A stretch of DNA of 35,345 bases from Streptomyces sp. SID486 (GCF_009865385.1 NZ_WWJT01000114.1:1-35345); one strand, 5' to 3'. Positions 17,855 through 27,068 are shown, counted from the stretch's first letter. Made by a program: numbers and translations. The notes: generated by a model not told the origin, from the letters alone.

Positions 17855-19699
17855 ATGCCGACCTGCCCGAACGGACACCAGTCGGGTTCCGACGACTGGT
17901 GCGAGGTCTGCGGTCACCGCATGGCCGGTGCCGTACCTCCGCCCCCGCCGCCCCCGCCCGCCGGCGGTTACGGCTTCCCGCCGCCCGCCGGCCCGAGCGG
18001 TCCCGGCGGCCAGGCCCAGGGGCGCCCGCACCCGGGCGGCCGGCCGGAACCGGAGCTGTGCCCGCAGTGCCGTACGCCCCGCGAGGGCGGCGCGCCGTTC
18101 TGCGAGGAGTGCCGGTGGAACTTCCTGACCAACACGGCGACGTCGTACACGCCGGCCGCCCCGCGTCCGCCGCAGCCGCGGTTCCAGCCGCCGAGCGCGA
18201 CGTACGGCGGCGGTGATCCGTACGAGTACCAGGGCTCGCGGCCCTCGCAGGTGAACCGGCCCGCCGAGCCGATCCCGTCCTTCGGCAGCGAGCCCTCGGG
18301 GCCGACGCCGTTCGGCGGTGACCGCGCTCCGTCCGGCCCGCCGACCTCCCCCGGCCCCTCGGGCCGGCCTCCGTTCGGCAACGGCAACCAGCGCCCGCAG
18401 GGGCCCCCACCGGGCTTCGGCCAGGGCCCGGGCCAGGGCCAGGGCCAGAATCAGGGACCGGGTCACCAGGGTCAGGGCCCGGGTCAGGGCCCGGGGGCCG
18501 GTGGCCCGTCGGGTCCGTCCGGCCCGTCCGGTTTCGGTGCCGGTCCGGGGCAGGGTCCCGGTGCCGGCGCTCCCTCGGGTCCCCCCGGCTTCGGCGGCGG
18601 CCCGGGTCAGGGTCCCGGTGGCCCCGGCGGTCCCGGTGGCCCCGGTGGATTCGGCGGCAGTCAGGGCCAGGGCCCCGGCGGCCCGTCCGGTCCCTCCGGC
18701 TTCGGCGGCGGCCCGGGTCAGGACCCCGGCGCTCCCGGTGGATTCGGCGGCGGTCAGGGACGCGGTCCCGGCGGTTCGTCCGGGTTCGGTGGCGGCCCGG
18801 GTCAGGGTCCCGGCGGTCCCGGTGGTCCCGGTGGATTCGGCGGCGGTCAGGGCCAGGGCCCCGGCGGCCCGTCCGGCCCGTCCGGTCCCTCCGGTCCCTC
18901 CGGCCCTTCCGGTTTCGGTGGCGGTCCGGGGCAGGGCCCCGGTGCCGGCGGCCCCTCGGGTCCCTCCGGCTTCGGCGGCGACCCCTCCCGTCCGGTGCCG
19001 CCGCCCGGCGCTCCCGGCGCTCCCGGCGGTGCCCCGCAGGCGTTCCAGCAGTCCGGGACGTCGGCGCCCGCGTTCCCGCAGGAGACCGGCCGGCCCCCGG
19101 CCGGCGGCCCGCCCTCCGGCGGTCCCTCCTTCGGCGGTGGCGACGACGACTGGGTGCTCTCCCCGCCGTCGTCCTCGGGACCGGCCGGACCGGGTCAGGG
19201 CCAGGGCCCCGGCGGTCAGGGCGGTTACGGCTACCCGCACCCCGGCGCCGGCCAGGCGCCCGGCCCCGGCGGCTTCCCCCAGGCACCCCAGCGGACCACG
19301 TGGACCGCGACCATCGGCCCGGACCGCGAGTACTTCATGGCGATGATGCACCGCTCCGGCCCGGAGGCGGCGGGCCTGAACCTGCCCGCGTACTCCCCGG
19401 AGCAGCAGCGCACCCTCACCGGCAACCAGATCTCCATCGGGCGCCGCCGGCACTCCACCGGCGACACCCCCGACATCGATCTGTCGGTGCCGCCGGAGGA
19501 CCCGGGTGTCTCGCACCAGCACGCGGTGCTGGTGCAGCAGCCGGACGGCAGCTGGGCGGTCGTCGACCAGAACTCGACGAACGGGACCACGGTCAACCTG
19601 TCGGAGGAGCCGATCCAGCCGTTCGTGCCGGTCCCGCTCCAGGACGGCGACCGGGTGCACGTGGGCGCCTGGACGACGATCACCGTCCGCCGGGGCTGA
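17855..19699 (+). CDS. FHA-domain protein with two zinc knuckles and long Gly/Pro/Gln linker
   Basis: A 614-residue protein. A zinc knuckle (C4, H8, C16, C19) and a second four-Cys knuckle near residues 68-85 (CPQC and CEEC) precede a very long low-complexity linker (about 180-400) of GPGQG, GGPSGPSGF and GGPGGPGGF units. A C-terminal FHA domain (about 522-614) keeps the phosphothreonine-binding residues: GRR (R530), SHQH (S553, H554) and NSTNGT. FHA domains bind pThr peptides, so it is a candidate substrate, reader or scaffold of the PknG/PP2C pair. The ETTSVF-type phosphosite of GarA/OdhI is not seen before this FHA, so it is not a simple GarA copy. ATG 17855 follows GGAGAAGGGG. Confidence 0.9.
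   Translation: MPTCPNGHQSGSDDWCEVCGHRMAGAVPPPPPPPPAGGYGFPPPAGPSGPGGQAQGRPHPGGRPEPELCPQCRTPREGGAPFCEECRWNFLTNTATSYTPAAPRPPQPRFQPPSATYGGGDPYEYQGSRPSQVNRPAEPIPSFGSEPSGPTPFGGDRAPSGPPTSPGPSGRPPFGNGNQRPQGPPPGFGQGPGQGQGQNQGPGHQGQGPGQGPGAGGPSGPSGPSGFGAGPGQGPGAGAPSGPPGFGGGPGQGPGGPGGPGGPGGFGGSQGQGPGGPSGPSGFGGGPGQDPGAPGGFGGGQGRGPGGSSGFGGGPGQGPGGPGGPGGFGGGQGQGPGGPSGPSGPSGPSGPSGFGGGPGQGPGAGGPSGPSGFGGDPSRPVPPPGAPGAPGGAPQAFQQSGTSAPAFPQETGRPPAGGPPSGGPSFGGGDDDWVLSPPSSSGPAGPGQGQGPGGQGGYGYPHPGAGQAPGPGGFPQAPQRTTWTATIGPDREYFMAMMHRSGPEAAGLNLPAYSPEQQRTLTGNQISIGRRRHSTGDTPDIDLSVPPEDPGVSHQHAVLVQQPDGSWAVVDQNSTNGTTVNLSEEPIQPFVPVPLQDGDRVHVGAWTTITVRRG
18418..18980 (+). repeat. Degenerate Gly/Pro/Gln/Ser-coding repeats in the FHA gene
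   Basis: Imperfect in-frame units such as GGTCAGGGCCCGG and GGCGGCGGTCAGGG encode alternating GQGPGG, GPSGPSGFGGG and GGPGGPGGFGG blocks. The period varies (9-60 bp) but always keeps frame. Such arrays usually change length by slippage, so related strains should differ here. Confidence 0.85.
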
Positions 19700-19701
19700 C
19701 C

Positions 19702-19713
19702 GCGGGGCCCCGC
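19702..19713. terminator. Palindrome between convergent genes
   Basis: GCGGGGCCCCGC is a perfect 12-bp palindrome in the 30-bp gap between the convergent FHA and methyltransferase genes. The usable stem is short (4 bp with a 4-base loop), so this is only a weak bidirectional terminator candidate. Confidence 0.3.
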
Positions 19714-19729
19714 CGGAACCGGAACACGG

Positions 19730-20716
19730 TCAGGGCATGGGCCAGGCGTACGGCCCGGCCGGGTCGTCCAGCCATGCCCAGGCGTGCTCGCCGCCGACCG
19801 TGACGCCGTACCGTCCGCGGTCCGGCTCGCCCTCGCGCTGCCACAGCGCGTACGCCTCCCGCGGGTCCAGGGTGCCGCGGGTCAGCGCGAGCAGGAAGTG
19901 GAACGGCTCCTGCTCGCGGGCCCGGCCCGGCAGCCCGGCCGGACAGACGGCCTCGGGCCGCTCCCTGCGTTCGCCGCGCAGCGGCACGAAGTAGGCGGCC
20001 GTGGGCAGGAAGCGGCCCTCCGCATGCTCCGCGTCCCGCACGGTCAGCGCGAGCAGGCCGGTGGCGAGCGGGGTGAGGACGCGGGCGCCGGGGCGGCACT
20101 GGGCGAGCCAGGCGCGCGGCACGGTGCGCAGCTCGCAGGTGGCGATGATCCGGTCGAAGGGGGCGCGTTCGGGCGCCCCGCGCGCGCCGTCGCCGGTGAC
20201 CACGGCCGGGCGGTGGCCGGCCGCCGCGAGGTGGCGCCGGGCGGACTCGGTGATCTCCGGTTCCAGGTCGACGGTGGTGACGAGGTCGTCGTCGCCTAGC
20301 CGGTGGGCGAGCAGGGCCGCGTTGTAACCGGTGCCGGCGCCCACCTCCAGGACCCGGTCGCCGTCCTCGATCCGCAGGGCGACCAGCATCCGTGCCATCA
20401 GGGAGGGCTGGCTGCTGGAGGAGAGCAGTTCGCCGTCGCGCAGCCGGGTGGCCAGCGGTACGTCGGCGTAGGCACCGCGCACCCAGCGTTCCCGGGCCAC
20501 CGGGTCGTGGCTCTCGCCCCAGCGGCGTTCGTAGCCGCGGGGCCCGGCGACGTAGTAGTAGGGCACGAACAGGTGCCGGGGCACCGTCGCGAACGCCTCC
20601 CGCCACACCGGGTCCTCGGCCCAGGCCCCCTCTGCGTCGATCTCCCGCACCAGCGCGGCCCGCGCTGCGGCGGCGAGCCCCTCGGTCTCGGTGTCGTAGA
20701 CGCCCATGGTGTCCAC
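19730..20716 (-). CDS. PCMT-like SAM-dependent methyltransferase
   Basis: A 328-residue protein with the SAM-binding motif VLEVGAGTGYNAALLA after SSSSQPSLMARML, the layout of protein-L-isoaspartate O-methyltransferases (ISQPYIVALM...GSGYQTA). The acidic strand end TTVDLEPEITESA follows. The C-terminal third (about 210-328) is longer than in classic PCMT and ends in a Trp/Pro-rich tail; actinobacteria have many such PCMT-like paralogues, some serving peptide natural products. Isoaspartyl repair is therefore only one possibility. The start is ATG 20716 or the in-frame ATG 20707; neither has a clear Shine-Dalgarno site. It is divergent from glbO across 68 bp. Confidence 0.8.
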   Translation of the reverse strand: MDTMGVYDTETEGLAAAARAALVREIDAEGAWAEDPVWREAFATVPRHLFVPYYYVAGPRGYERRWGESHDPVARERWVRGAYADVPLATRLRDGELLSSSSQPSLMARMLVALRIEDGDRVLEVGAGTGYNAALLAHRLGDDDLVTTVDLEPEITESARRHLAAAGHRPAVVTGDGARGAPERAPFDRIIATCELRTVPRAWLAQCRPGARVLTPLATGLLALTVRDAEHAEGRFLPTAAYFVPLRGERRERPEAVCPAGLPGRAREQEPFHFLLALTRGTLDPREAYALWQREGEPDRGRYGVTVGGEHAWAWLDDPAGPYAWPMP

Positions 20717-20784
20717 AGTAGGGGCGGGCGGTGGCCGGTCCTAAGCCTTGAGTCCTGGGTCGCCCCGTCTGAGACCATGGACGG

Positions 20785-21189
20785 GTGAATGAGATTCGGC
20801 GCGGCACGCTTCAGGAGCAGACCTTCTACGAGCAGGTCGGCGGGGAGGAGACCTTCCGTCGGCTCGTCCACCGTTTCTACCGGGGAGTGGCCGAGGACCC
20901 GATCCTGAAGCCGATGTACCCGGAGGAGGATCTGGGCCCGGCCGAGGAGCGGCTGACCCTGTTCCTGATGCAGTACTGGGGCGGCCCCACCACCTACAGC
21001 GACAACCGCGGCCACCCCCGGCTGCGCATGCGGCACGCGCCGTTCACCGTGGACCGTGCGGCGCACGACGCCTGGCTGCGGCACATGCGGGCGGCCGTGG
21101 ACGAGCTGGCGCTGTCCGAGGAGCACGAGCGGACGCTGTGGAACTACCTGACGTACGCCGCCGCCTCGATGGTGAACACCCCGGACTGA
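20785..21189 (+). CDS. glbO: Group II truncated haemoglobin (trHbO)
   Basis: A 134-residue 2-on-2 globin. Landmarks include Tyr32 at B10 (HRFYRG), the YPEEDL turn, FLMQYWGGP in helix E, the proximal His84 in RMRHAPF and Trp97 at G8 (HDAWLRHM), all close to mycobacterial HbO. The family binds O2/NO and is linked to redox and nitrosative protection. It starts at GTG 20785, which lies 68 bp from the divergent methyltransferase start; no strong ribosome-binding site is visible. Confidence 0.93.
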   Translation: MNEIRRGTLQEQTFYEQVGGEETFRRLVHRFYRGVAEDPILKPMYPEEDLGPAEERLTLFLMQYWGGPTTYSDNRGHPRLRMRHAPFTVDRAAHDAWLRHMRAAVDELALSEEHERTLWNYLTYAAASMVNTPD

Positions 21190-21275
21190 CGGGCCCTCAC
21201 CGAAGCCCGGATCCCGGTCACCCGCGCCGTTCCGCGGTCACGAGCTGCGGGGACCGGCCGGCGGCGGGACGGCAC

Positions 21276-21356
21276 GTCGGTCGCTTCGGGTCGCGGTGGG
21301 ACGTCGGTCACGTCGGGTCGCGGTGGGACGTCGGTCACTTCGGGTCGCGGTGGAAC
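21276..21356. repeat. Three tandem 27-bp repeats at the 3' end of the ABC permease gene
   Basis: Copies lie at 21276-21302, 21303-21329 and 21330-21356 and differ at a few positions. The third contains the last codons and stop of the minus-strand permease gene (FHRDPK then TGA). The second reads SHRDPT then TGA, so the array is a tandem duplication of the gene's own 3' end. Confidence 0.88.
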
Positions 21357-22129
21357 GTCGAGGCCGACCAGAAGTAACCGAGCACCGCGAGCCCAAGGCA
21401 CCAGGCGACGGCGAGCCACCCGTTGTGGCCGATCCCGCTGCCCAGCAGCAGGCCCCGAAGGGTCTCGATGGCGGGGCTGAACGGCTGGTACTCCGCGACC
21501 GGCCGGATCCAGCCCGGCATCGCGTGGACCGGGACGAAGGCGCTGGAGAGCAGCGGCAGCAGAATCATCGGCATCGCGTTGTTGCTGGCGGCCTCGGCGT
21601 TCGGGCTGATCAGGCCCATGCCGACGGCGACCCAGGTGAGCGCCGTCGCGAAGAGCACGAGGAGCCCGAACGCGGCGAACCACTCCAGGACGGTGGCGTC
21701 CGCGGAGCGGAACCCGATGGCCACGGCGACGAGGCCGACGAGGACCACGCTCAGGACCGACTGCAGCACACTGCCGAGGACGTGCCCGACGAGCACGGAG
21801 CCGCGGTGGATGGCCATCGTGCGGAAGCGGGCGATGATGCCCTCGGTCATGTCGTTGGACACGGAGACCGCGGTGCCGACCACGGTGCTGCCGATGGTCA
21901 TCAGCAGCAGTCCGGGGACGATGTAGGCGATGTACTCGGACCGGTCCGGTGCGCCACCGCCGATGCCCGCGCTCATGGTGTCGCCGAAGACGTAGACGAA
22001 GAGCAGCAGCAGCATGACCGGGGTGAGCAGCAAATTCAGGGTGAGCGACGGGTAGCGCCGGGCGTGCAGCAGGTTGCGCCGCAGCATCGTCGACGAGTCG
22101 CGTACGGCGAGGGAGAGGGAGCTGCTCAT
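21335..22129 (-). CDS. ABC-2 type drug/antibiotic exporter permease (DrrB-like)
   Basis: A 264-residue integral membrane protein of the ABC-2 family, with about six hydrophobic segments and the characteristic central LISPNAEAASNNAMPMILLPLLSS-type region, followed by VHAMPGWIRPVAEYQPFSP. It pairs with the ATPase encoded upstream: ATG 22129 overlaps that gene's stop by 4 bp. Probable role is export of a hydrophobic compound, as for DrrAB systems; the substrate is unknown. The final residues lie in a triplicated 27-bp repeat. The frame is open further upstream, but only this start is coupled to the ATPase gene. Confidence 0.87.
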   Translation of the reverse strand: MSSSLSLAVRDSSTMLRRNLLHARRYPSLTLNLLLTPVMLLLLFVYVFGDTMSAGIGGGAPDRSEYIAYIVPGLLLMTIGSTVVGTAVSVSNDMTEGIIARFRTMAIHRGSVLVGHVLGSVLQSVLSVVLVGLVAVAIGFRSADATVLEWFAAFGLLVLFATALTWVAVGMGLISPNAEAASNNAMPMILLPLLSSAFVPVHAMPGWIRPVAEYQPFSPAIETLRGLLLGSGIGHNGWLAVAWCLGLAVLGYFWSASTFHRDPK

Positions 22130-23181
22130 CGTCGGGCCTCCTTGGGCTGACTGGACTGACCCGGCAGGCCGGGCTGACCGGGCTGACCCGGCAGGCCGGG
22201 CTGACCGGGCTGACCGGGCTGACCGGGCTGACCGGGCAGGCTCGGCGGGCCGGACCGCCGGCCGGGGCCGGTGAGGGCGAAGAAGACGTCGTCGAGGTCG
22301 GGGGTGTGCACGCTCAGCTCGTCGGCCTCGATGCCGGCGGAGTCCAGCCGGTCCAGGATCGACCGCAGTTCGCGTTGTCCGCCCTCGCCGGGGATCTGCA
22401 GGGCGAGGGACTCGTCGTCCCGGGTGGCCTCCCGCAGGGCGCGGGCGGCGGACCGGTAGGCGGCCGGGTCGGCGAAGCGGAGCCGGACGTGCCCGCCGGG
22501 GATGAGCCGTTTCAGTTCCTCGGCGGTGCCCTCCGCCGCGATCCTGCCGTCGTTCAGCACGGCGATGCGGTCGGCGAGTTCGTCCGCCTCCTCCAGGTAC
22601 TGGGTGGTGAGGAAGACGGTGACGCCGCCGGTGACGAGTTCGCGGACGATCTGCCACATGGTGTGCCGCGAGCGGGGGTCGAGGCCGGTGGTCGGCTCGT
22701 CGAGGAAGATGATCCGCGGGTCGCCGACCAGGGTCATGGCGATGTCCAGGCGGCGCTTCATGCCGCCGGAGTAGGTGGCGGCCGGCTTCTTCGCCGCCTC
22801 GGCCAGGCCGAACCGCTCCAGCAGCTCCGCGGCGACCCGCCGCCCCTCGCGCCGGGGCAGGTGGTGCAGGTCCGCCATGAGGAGCATGTTCTCCTCGCCG
22901 GTGATCAGGCCGTCGACGGCGGAGAACTGGCCGGTGACGCCGATGGCGGCGCGCACGGCCTGCGGGTCGGTGGCCAGGTCGTGGCCGCCGACGCGCAGGT
23001 CCCCGGCGTCGGCGGTGACGAGGGTGGAGAGGATCTTGACGGCGGTGGTCTTGCCGGCACCGTTCGGTCCGAGCAGGGAGAAGATCGTTCCTTGCGGCAC
23101 GGCCAGGTCGACGCCGTCGAGGACGACCTTGTCGCCGTAGGACTTGCGCAGCCCGTTCGCCGCGATCGCCAGGTCGGTCAT
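22126..23181 (-). CDS. ABC exporter ATPase (DrrA-like)
   Basis: A 351-residue ATP-binding subunit. Walker A GPNGAGKT at 38-45, Q-loop in GVTGQFSAVDG, signature YSGGMKRRLD, Walker B IIFLDEP with TTGLDPRSR, and H-loop replaced by Gln (LTTQYLEEAD), as in DrrA-type proteins. A DUF4162-like segment follows (about 225-310). The last 37 residues are a proline/glutamine/glycine tail of PGQ and PGLPGQ units. A good AAAGGGAG site precedes ATG 23181. It sits 25 bp after the DUF4097 gene and overlaps the permease gene. Confidence 0.92.
   Translation of the reverse strand: MTDLAIAANGLRKSYGDKVVLDGVDLAVPQGTIFSLLGPNGAGKTTAVKILSTLVTADAGDLRVGGHDLATDPQAVRAAIGVTGQFSAVDGLITGEENMLLMADLHHLPRREGRRVAAELLERFGLAEAAKKPAATYSGGMKRRLDIAMTLVGDPRIIFLDEPTTGLDPRSRHTMWQIVRELVTGGVTVFLTTQYLEEADELADRIAVLNDGRIAAEGTAEELKRLIPGGHVRLRFADPAAYRSAARALREATRDDESLALQIPGEGGQRELRSILDRLDSAGIEADELSVHTPDLDDVFFALTGPGRRSGPPSLPGQPGQPGQPGQPGLPGQPGQPGLPGQSSQPKEARR
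22148..22243. repeat. 9-bp tandem repeats in the ATPase 3' end
   Basis: Repeated cgggctgac and cggcaggc(c) units on the plus strand encode the PGQP/PGLPGQ tail of the minus-strand ATPase. The repeats stay in frame, so copy-number change would only alter tail length. Confidence 0.8.
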
Positions 23182-23206
23182 GGGGGTACTCCCTTTCCCA
23201 GGCTGC

Positions 23207-23872
23207 TTACAGGCTGCGGGCGGTGATGTCGCCGTAGGCGGTGGTGGCGTGGATGTTCAGTGCGGCGGCGCCGTCGGTGTTCAGCAGTGCGTTGTGGATC
23301 CGGCCGTAGGAGGTGCCGGCGTCCAGGGACGCGGAGACCCCGCGGGCGGCGCCGGCCGAGATCCCGCCGTGCTCGGTGCGCAGCGTGACCGTGCCGCGCA
23401 CGGCCTCGGTGACGCTGATGTCGCCCTTCTGGGTGCTGATCTCCGCGGGGCCGCCCAGGCGGCCGACCGTGATGTCACCGGCGAGCAGGGTGAGGCGGGC
23501 GCCGTCGGTCTCGTCGAGCTTGACGGTGCCCTGCGCGCCCTCGAAGGTGACGTCGCCGAGCCGGCCGACGCCCCGGAACTCGGCGCTGGCCGCCTTCGCC
23601 TCGACGCGGGAACCGGCGGGGAGCTGGATGGTCACCTCCACGGCCCCGGACGGACCGAGGATCTGGTTCTTCGCCGACACCCCGATCCGCAGGACGCCCT
23701 CGCCGTACTCGACGGTGGCCTGCTCGGCCGCCTTCACGTCACGGCCCCGGGAGGCGTCCAGGGGCAGGATCTCGACCGTGGCGTCGGCCCGGTCGGCGGC
23801 GATGATCTGGATCCGTCCCGCGGGGATGTCGAGGCGGGCGGTGACGGGGGTGGTGGTGTCGAACTTCTGCAT
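23207..23872 (-). CDS. DUF4097-family beta-strand repeat protein
   Basis: A 221-residue protein of short parallel-beta repeats (GDITVGRLGG, GDISVTEAVRG, GGISAGAARG, GDITARSL), typical of DUF4097 beta-helix proteins often found with ABC exporters. No signal peptide or membrane segment is seen, so it is probably cytoplasmic. I chose ATG 23872 over ATG 23884 because GGAG lies 6 nt before it. It is the first gene of an operon with the ABC ATPase and permease. Function is unknown; a link to cell-envelope stress responses is only suggested by family context. Confidence 0.82.
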   Translation of the reverse strand: MQKFDTTTPVTARLDIPAGRIQIIAADRADATVEILPLDASRGRDVKAAEQATVEYGEGVLRIGVSAKNQILGPSGAVEVTIQLPAGSRVEAKAASAEFRGVGRLGDVTFEGAQGTVKLDETDGARLTLLAGDITVGRLGGPAEISTQKGDISVTEAVRGTVTLRTEHGGISAGAARGVSASLDAGTSYGRIHNALLNTDGAAALNIHATTAYGDITARSL

Positions 23873-23915
23873 CGTGTTCTCCATGGCTCGTCGTTTCGAA
23901 CAATGGAAACGCTAC

Positions 23916-24040
23916 GTTGCATTCAAGGATGCCTCAATAACCTTGTTGCGCCATGCGGAAGTTCACGCAGCTCAGAGGCGGAAAATCGTTGCAACGGATC
24001 CGAACTTAACGCAACAGAATGCAAGACTCCGTTGCAACGG
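23916..24040. promoter_or_regulatory. Symmetric cluster of GTTGC-type motifs upstream of the DUF4097-ABC operon
   Basis: Within 125 bp lie GTTGCATTC (23916), TGTTGCG (23944), the palindrome CGTTGCAACG (23987-23996), then inverted partners CGCAACA (24010) and GAATGCAA (24017), and a second palindrome CCGTTGCAACGG (24029-24040). The order A-B-C-B'-A'-C is nested-symmetric. The stretch is more AT-rich than its surroundings. It looks like a multi-site operator for a dimeric regulator, with the promoter probably inside it; the regulator is not encoded next door. Confidence 0.5.
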
Positions 24041-24128
24041 AATGAGAGTGAACGCTATGACGGCAAGGTGGACGCCACGCCGGGAAGAGAAGACGGGCCA
24101 CCGGACCGGGGCCCGGACACACGGGACC

Positions 24129-24290
24129 GGCGCTCGGAAGGGGCCGGACCGGGGGACCCGGAAGACGCGGGCCGGCGCTCGGAAGGGACCGGACCGGGGC
24201 CCGGAAGACGCGGGCCGGCGCTCGGAAGGGACCGGACCGGGGCCCGGAAGGCACGGGACCGGCGCTCGGAAGAGGGCGGACCGGCGCCGG
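24129..24290. repeat. Imperfect ~44-bp tandem repeats in a gene-free gap
   Basis: The core GGCGCTCGGAAG recurs at 24129, 24174, 24217 and 24261 (spacings 45, 43 and 44), each followed by GGACCGGRSC-like sequence. Spacing is not a constant multiple of three, which argues against coding. It fills the gap between the motif cluster and the next gene; nothing else is seen from 24041 to 24309. Confidence 0.8.
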
Positions 24291-24309
24291 GGAGAAAGAC
24301 GGGTGCGGG

Positions 24310-24987
24310 TCAGCGCACGCTGAGGCCGAAGGCGCCGAGCCCCGACGGGCGCACGGCCACCGAGCCGTACGGCGTACGCAGCCGCAGCCACGCCCCCGAG
24401 GAGAACAGCCCGGCGCCCCCGGAGCCGGTGCCCGGCCGCAGGAAGCCCAGTGACTGAGCCGCGTGCACGGCCCGGACGGGCAGCCGGGTGCCCTTGATCT
24501 CCCGGGACCAGATGTCCCGCCCGATCCGGTCCAGCGCCGCGCGGGTACGCCCCTCTGGGCCCAACTCCTCGGTGCGGGAGCGGAATTCGGCGACGGCCGC
24601 GGCGACGGTGGCACGCAGCGCGTCCGGTGCGGGCAGCCCGGACTCGGCCTGCCAGCCGGTGCGCGGCGGCAGCACACCGGCCCACGGCGGTCCCGTGACC
24701 GCGCCCGGGACGGCGGCGGTGACCGCGCGCTCGTCCACGGACTCCAGGAACTCACCGGCGGAGACGGTCACGTCGAGAGTGACGTCGAGGCCGTTCTCGT
24801 ACGGCTTGGCCAGCCGCACCGCGCGGACGGCCAGAACCTCGAAGGACGGCGGCCGGCCGAAGACGGCGAGGGCGGTACCGGCCGCCTGCAGTCGCACCGC
24901 CGCTCCACGGTCGTAGTGGAGCAGCCGGGAGAGGAAGGCGGCGAGGTCCGCCGCCTCCGTCTCGTCGGCCAGGTGCAGCACCGTCAT
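24310..24987 (-). CDS. Conserved hypothetical protein downstream of the thioesterase gene
   Basis: A 225-residue soluble protein that I do not recognise. It opens with MTVLHLADETEAADLAAFLSRL and has a C-terminal beta-rich end (GAWLRLRTPYGSVAVRP). A helical centre (about 125-180) is rich in Arg/Glu. There is no signal peptide, cysteine cluster or catalytic motif. ATG 24987 overlaps the thioesterase stop by 4 bp (ATGA), so it is in one operon with ettA and the thioesterase. This coupling and normal codon use make it a real gene. Confidence 0.82.
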   Translation of the reverse strand: MTVLHLADETEAADLAAFLSRLLHYDRGAAVRLQAAGTALAVFGRPPSFEVLAVRAVRLAKPYENGLDVTLDVTVSAGEFLESVDERAVTAAVPGAVTGPPWAGVLPPRTGWQAESGLPAPDALRATVAAAVAEFRSRTEELGPEGRTRAALDRIGRDIWSREIKGTRLPVRAVHAAQSLGFLRPGTGSGGAGLFSSGAWLRLRTPYGSVAVRPSGLGAFGLSVR

Positions 24988-25397
24988 GCGGCGACGGCCT
25001 CCTCGTCGGCCGCGTCCGTGTACCGCTGGAGGAACTCGCGCTCCTCCGGGGTGATCCGGCGCGGCCGCTGGGTCTCGAAGTCGAACGGCACGATGACCGT
25101 CGAGGCCCGCACGTAGACCGACTCGTCGTCCTTCACCTCGTAGGAGACGGTGAAGGACGCGGCCTTGATCGCGGTGATCCACAGCTCGATGCCCACGGGT
25201 GTCGGCCGGTGGACGAGCTGCCGCTTGTAGTCGATCTCATGGCGCGCGACCACGGACCCCTGCTTGGACTCCTTGCCCCGCAGGGACAGGAAGTCGATGC
25301 GGGCCTCCTCCAGGTAGCGGAGGAAGACCGCGTTGTTGACGTGGCCGTAGGCGTCCATGTCCGACCAGCGCAGTGGGCAGCGGTAGAGGTGCCGCAA
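24984..25397 (-). CDS. Hot-dog fold acyl-CoA thioesterase (4HBT/YbgC-like)
   Basis: A 137-residue single hot-dog domain protein. The family signature WSDMDAYGHVNNAVFLRYLEEAR is near the N-terminus, with the catalytic Asp in the DMDAYGHVNN segment, followed by VVARHEIDYKRQLV. It would hydrolyse acyl-CoA thioesters in the cytoplasm; chain-length preference is not readable. The start is TTG 25397, since the only upstream in-frame codons before a stop are ATC and TCG. It lies 6 bp after the ettA stop and overlaps the next gene by 4 bp. Confidence 0.87.
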   Translation of the reverse strand: MRHLYRCPLRWSDMDAYGHVNNAVFLRYLEEARIDFLSLRGKESKQGSVVARHEIDYKRQLVHRPTPVGIELWITAIKAASFTVSYEVKDDESVYVRASTVIVPFDFETQRPRRITPEEREFLQRYTDAADEEAVAA

Positions 25398-25403
25398 GAT
25401 CGA

Positions 25404-27068
<1,665 letters not shown>

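Noticed and set aside
17507..19660. 717-residue minus-strand frame rich in TGTAGT-type repeats
   Set aside because: It is the antisense of the FHA linker repeats, so repetition is inherited from that gene.
24057..24323. Plus-strand frame of 88 residues
   Set aside because: Made of the 44-bp repeats, Arg/Gly/Pro-only composition, and the repeat spacing breaks frame.
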